Shown here: positions 61,084 through 64,000 of the stretch, in pieces
Position numbering within the stretch: position 1 is the stretch's first letter
How the letters are laid out: each line of letters opens with the position of its first letter
Assembly (NCBI GenBank): GCA_902792905.1
Contig: CADBBH010000011.1
Location: forward strand, 1-64,000
DNA length: 64,000 nucleotides
Reading direction: 5' to 3'
From: Oscillospiraceae bacterium
Lineage (GTDB): Bacteria > Bacillota > Clostridia > Oscillospirales > Acutalibacteraceae
Notes under the pieces: generated by a model
Told to the model about the DNA's origin: nothing
Database searches by the model: none
The model's input: only the letters and a program-made list of their open reading frames with translations
Made by a program: the position numbers and the translations under genes

Positions 61084-64000
61084 CTAATCATCAGTGCTTT
61101 TTTCATAAATTTTCATAAATAGTTTATTATATTCCTTCTGAAGTGCTTCGATGCGTGAGTCGTATTTTCCCTTTTGGCTTGCCGTTTCCTTGTCAGCGGC
61201 AAGCTTAACCGAAAGGCTTTCAGATGTTTTCCGGATTTCTTTATAATATTCTCCGGATTTCTTTATGAAATTAATTACTCTTGTTGCGTTTCCGCCGGCG
61301 GAATTACCCGTTTTTATGGGAAAGTATGCGCCGAAGCAGTTCAGGTGAATATATCTGTCTTTCTCCGGCTGTTTTTCGGGAACGGTTACGGTGAAAGGCC
61401 CGTATTCATATTTGCTTTTCGGTTCGGCAATGAAAGCCGCAGTAAGAACCGGAGTCAAGGCCTCTTTGATTTTTTGGATATCGTCTTTGCTGAGATTTTT
61501 GCTGTATTTCTCCAATTGTTCAGATGCCGATACACGTGCTTCTGCCTTTGCAAGCTCTTTTTCTCTTTCGGGCAGAGAATCCAATATACGCTTTTTGTTA
61601 TTGGCTTCCTGCTCTTTGAGCTTTTTGAGGTTGCGAAGCGCGTTTTCTGTCTCCGCAAGCTTTTTCATAAGCGGCTGGGCGAGCGCGAGCGCTTTTACCT
61701 GAGCGTAAGTTAGCACATTGTCCTCAAGGTCTGTTGATGAGCGCTGATAGGCGCTTCCGTCAAGAAACTGAGAAATAAACTTCTGCTTTGTTTCAAGAAT
61801 CTGCCAGGAATATGAGTCGAAGCTGCCTTCGGCGATATAGCGGTAAATCAGAATATTATCATTTTCATTGCCACGCCTGAGTATTCTGCCTTCGCGCTGA
61901 ACCATATCCGCAGGTCTCCAGGGAACATCCAGGTGGTGAACAGCTTTTAACCTTCTCTGCACATTTGCCCCTATGCCCAGTTTGAAAGTTGACCCGAGAA
62001 GAACTCTTACCCTGCCCGAATTCACATCGGCAAACAGTTTCAGCTTTGTGCTTTCGCTTTTATATGAATGAATAAATGCGATTTCTTTTTCGGGTATTCC
62101 GGATTTTAAAAGTTGAGCTTTGACTTCATTATACACATCAAACTTTTCGGTCTTCGGGGTTGAATAATCACAGAAAATGATTTGCGTGCATCCGTCATGT
62201 TTATTGTAAATATCAATGACATTTTCCACGCATCTGAATATTTTGGAATAACTGTCATAAGACTGGTTTTTACCCACAAGTCTTAAGTCCAGCGCTGCTT
62301 TTCTGCCGTCCGTGCTGACCTTGAGCATATTATCGACTTTTTTGTCAACTTCCTTTGCTCTTATCAACTCTGTTCTTTCGCAAAGAGATTTCATATACTT
62401 TTCAAGCGGTTTATTTCTTTCAATAATTGTGTCCGTATATCCTTCAAGCTCCGGCAGGTCCTTTTCGTCAACGGCGTAAAAGACGGCAACATCGGAAAAC
62501 ATCCTTGAAAGTTCCGGCAGATTGAAAAACCTCGCAAACCTGGTTACAAACCTGAATTTTGATGTGTCAACATCTATCTCGCAAACCTGCTCCGGCTTTG
62601 CAAATGTTTTGACCCAGTTATCGAATTTGTCAAGATTATGCTTTTCCAGTTCTTCATTTTGCAGATATGTCTGCATAACAAAGGTATCGGCGATTGAGTT
62701 GCAAAGCGGAGTGCCGGTTGCAAAAACTGCACCTCTGCCCGAATTTGCATCCTGAACGCATCTGACTTTTGTCAGCATTTCAAGACATTTTTTTGAGCCT
62801 TTTGTATTTACGCCGGCAATGTCTCTCAGCTTTGTCTGAAGCGGCAGATTTTTATAATTATGCGCTTCATCCAGAAACAGTGTATTTATTTCAAGCTGAT
62901 CAAATGTGATATCACCGGGAGCGGCATACATCGAGTCAAGTAGCTCATCGGTCAGCTTTTTTATATAGTCTCTTTGCCTATATAAAGGAGTCGATCCGTA
63001 TCTCCAATATATTCCTCTTTGCAGTTCGGCGATCGCGGCATTAAGTTCCGCTGTTTTCTTTTCCATAGTATTGACTATGTATCTTTCGGAAAGAGGAATC
63101 ATCTCAAAACAGCTGTATGCGATAATTATTCCGTCATAATCGGCGGTTTTGATTTGTTTCAGAACCTTTTGCCTCATCTCCGGCTTAAAGGTTTTGGGCT
63201 CCACGGTAAGAATCTTTGCTTTGGGATACAGCTCGGAAAAGATTTTTTCCCACTGGCCGGCAATGTTATTCGGAACAACAAACATATTTTTTCGTGAAAG
63301 ACCCATCTGGCGCATTTTCATAGCCGCCGCAATCATAATGTATGTTTTGCCGGCGCCGACATCAAAGGCAAGGAGTGTATTCTTCTCTGATATGATTTTC
63401 TGAACAGCGTCTTTCTGATATCCATACAGAGTGCAGCCCTCTGACATTTCGGGAAAATCGAGTTTGCTTCCGTCATATTTTTTCTTTTTGTATTGACCGA
63501 ACAGTTTATTGTATTCCTCCTCAACTTCCCAGCGGCGGATTTCATCCTCCCATATCCATTTTTTGAATTCGTCTTCTATTATTTTCTGCTTTTCAAGAGC
63601 GGCAAGGGTTTCTTTCTCGTTAAACTCAGTGCCGTCATCATACACCTTGATTTCACGGAGATTGAGCATTGCTTCAATCAGCCTTAAAGCATTATATCTA
63701 ACTGTGCCGTATTTTGTATAAGCGTTGGGATAATCATTGGCGATTCTTTTATTTTCAATGTACCAGTTTCCGGTTATCGGTTCATAGCTCGCAAACTTAG
63801 CCTTGTAATGTATTTCAAGCAGGTATCTTATGAAGTCGTCAATAAAATTTGGCCTGATCCACGGAACACCGAGAGACACTTCGATATCCTTGTATGTTAT
63901 TTCGTGAGGTGTGAGCACCGGCTTCTCCGATTGATATATGTTTGTTTTTCTTTCTCTTACGGCCTTTGCTTTGTTGTAAATTGAAATCCACTGGTCAAGT
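61084..64000 (-). CDS. Giant SNF2/DEAD-type helicase of the integrative element (5' end outside window)
   Basis: At least 970 residues are visible and the frame stays open to the window edge, so the GTG at 63918 is not a sure start. Helicase domain 1 has Walker A DVGAGKT (about 186-192 counted from that GTG) and the DEAH box LFLDEAHNY; domain 2 has GIGANVQRRLKAVHHLDVPW and MVQREGRILRRGNE, the SNF2-type motif V-VI. A long coiled region follows. Proteins of this kind, often fused to an N-6 DNA methylase part, are standard in large Clostridia integrative elements and may protect or open DNA during transfer. The visible part has no methylase motif. Confidence 0.88.
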   Translation of the reverse strand, partial: LDQWISIYNKAKAVRERKTNIYQSEKPVLTPHEITYKDIEVSLGVPWIRPNFIDDFIRYLLEIHYKAKFASYEPITGNWYIENKRIANDYPNAYTKYGTVRYNALRLIEAMLNLREIKVYDDGTEFNEKETLAALEKQKIIEDEFKKWIWEDEIRRWEVEEEYNKLFGQYKKKKYDGSKLDFPEMSEGCTLYGYQKDAVQKIISEKNTLLAFDVGAGKTYIMIAAAMKMRQMGLSRKNMFVVPNNIAGQWEKIFSELYPKAKILTVEPKTFKPEMRQKVLKQIKTADYDGIIIAYSCFEMIPLSERYIVNTMEKKTAELNAAIAELQRGIYWRYGSTPLYRQRDYIKKLTDELLDSMYAAPGDITFDQLEINTLFLDEAHNYKNLPLQTKLRDIAGVNTKGSKKCLEMLTKVRCVQDANSGRGAVFATGTPLCNSIADTFVMQTYLQNEELEKHNLDKFDNWVKTFAKPEQVCEIDVDTSKFRFVTRFARFFNLPELSRMFSDVAVFYAVDEKDLPELEGYTDTIIERNKPLEKYMKSLCERTELIRAKEVDKKVDNMLKVSTDGRKAALDLRLVGKNQSYDSYSKIFRCVENVIDIYNKHDGCTQIIFCDYSTPKTEKFDVYNEVKAQLLKSGIPEKEIAFIHSYKSESTKLKLFADVNSGRVRVLLGSTFKLGIGANVQRRLKAVHHLDVPWRPADMVQREGRILRRGNENDNILIYRYIAEGSFDSYSWQILETKQKFISQFLDGSAYQRSSTDLEDNVLTYAQVKALALAQPLMKKLAETENALRNLKKLKEQEANNKKRILDSLPEREKELAKAEARVSASEQLEKYSKNLSKDDIQKIKEALTPVLTAAFIAEPKSKYEYGPFTVTVPEKQPEKDRYIHLNCFGAYFPIKTGNSAGGNATRVINFIKKSGEYYKEIRKTSESLSVKLAADKETASQKGKYDSRIEALQKEYNKLFMKIYEKSTDD

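Overview
The window looks like a chromosome piece from a gut-type member of the Bacillota, class Clostridia, probably near the Ruminococcaceae/Oscillospiraceae. The reasons are the AGGAGG ribosome binding sites, mid-40s GC, DnaD-type replication initiation genes, an FprA flavodiiron protein, large secreted proteins with Listeria-Bacteroides (InlB B-type) repeats, and MobV/Tn-like integrative elements. No species can be named from the sequence alone.

Layout. (1) 1-2.34 kb is the right end of an integrative element: a relaxase-like tail, a small excisionase-like protein and a tyrosine integrase, abutting the 3' end of an initiator tRNA-fMet gene. (2) 2.4-33.4 kb is ordinary chromosome: a phosphatase/permease pair, several secreted hydrolases and repeat proteins, an Old-Yellow-Enzyme/SDR operon, a GH78 rhamnosidase, tex, a dnaD-dnaC primosome operon, fprA, a glycosyltransferase, and rplM-rpsI. 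All seven secreted proteins here end in a short hydrophobic or amphipathic tail. (3) 33.66-54.66 kb is a 21-kb accessory island bracketed by a direct repeat of about 56 bp with a 31-bp identical core. (4) 54.66 kb to the window end is a second integrative element: integrase, Xis, ParB-like protein, MobV relaxase, SF3 helicase, CHC2 primase, a repeat-rich non-coding region and a giant SNF2-type helicase that runs off the window.

The most unusual region is the island. Its plus-strand genes encode what look like re-used and partly disarmed replication/segregation proteins: a stand-alone DnaB-type ATPase, a paralogue with a damaged P-loop fused to a SLOG (DUF2493) ligand-sensor domain, a CbxX/SpoVK-type AAA+ protein with a degenerate first module, an FtsK/SpoIIIE-like protein whose Walker A lysine and Walker B glutamate are gone, and a PolC-like protein without catalytic aspartates. 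With them are NAD/ADP-ribose and nucleotide enzymes (NADAR, KptA/Tpt1, dGTPase), a Cas4-like/DEDD nuclease and a WYL regulator.

Four copies of a 20-bp operator-like element (ATGGG-N10-NNCAT, most complete form a perfect 11-bp inverted repeat) precede the DnaB-like gene, the AAA+ gene, the 41.8-kb operon and the WYL gene itself. This suggests one WYL-controlled regulon. WYL regulators with such operators (CapW, BrxR) are known to control phage-defence systems, so an undescribed defence or replication-control system is a reasonable hypothesis. It is inference, not proof. The island lies directly beside the integrase of the second element and shares its att-like repeat, so it may be a passenger mobilised in trans.
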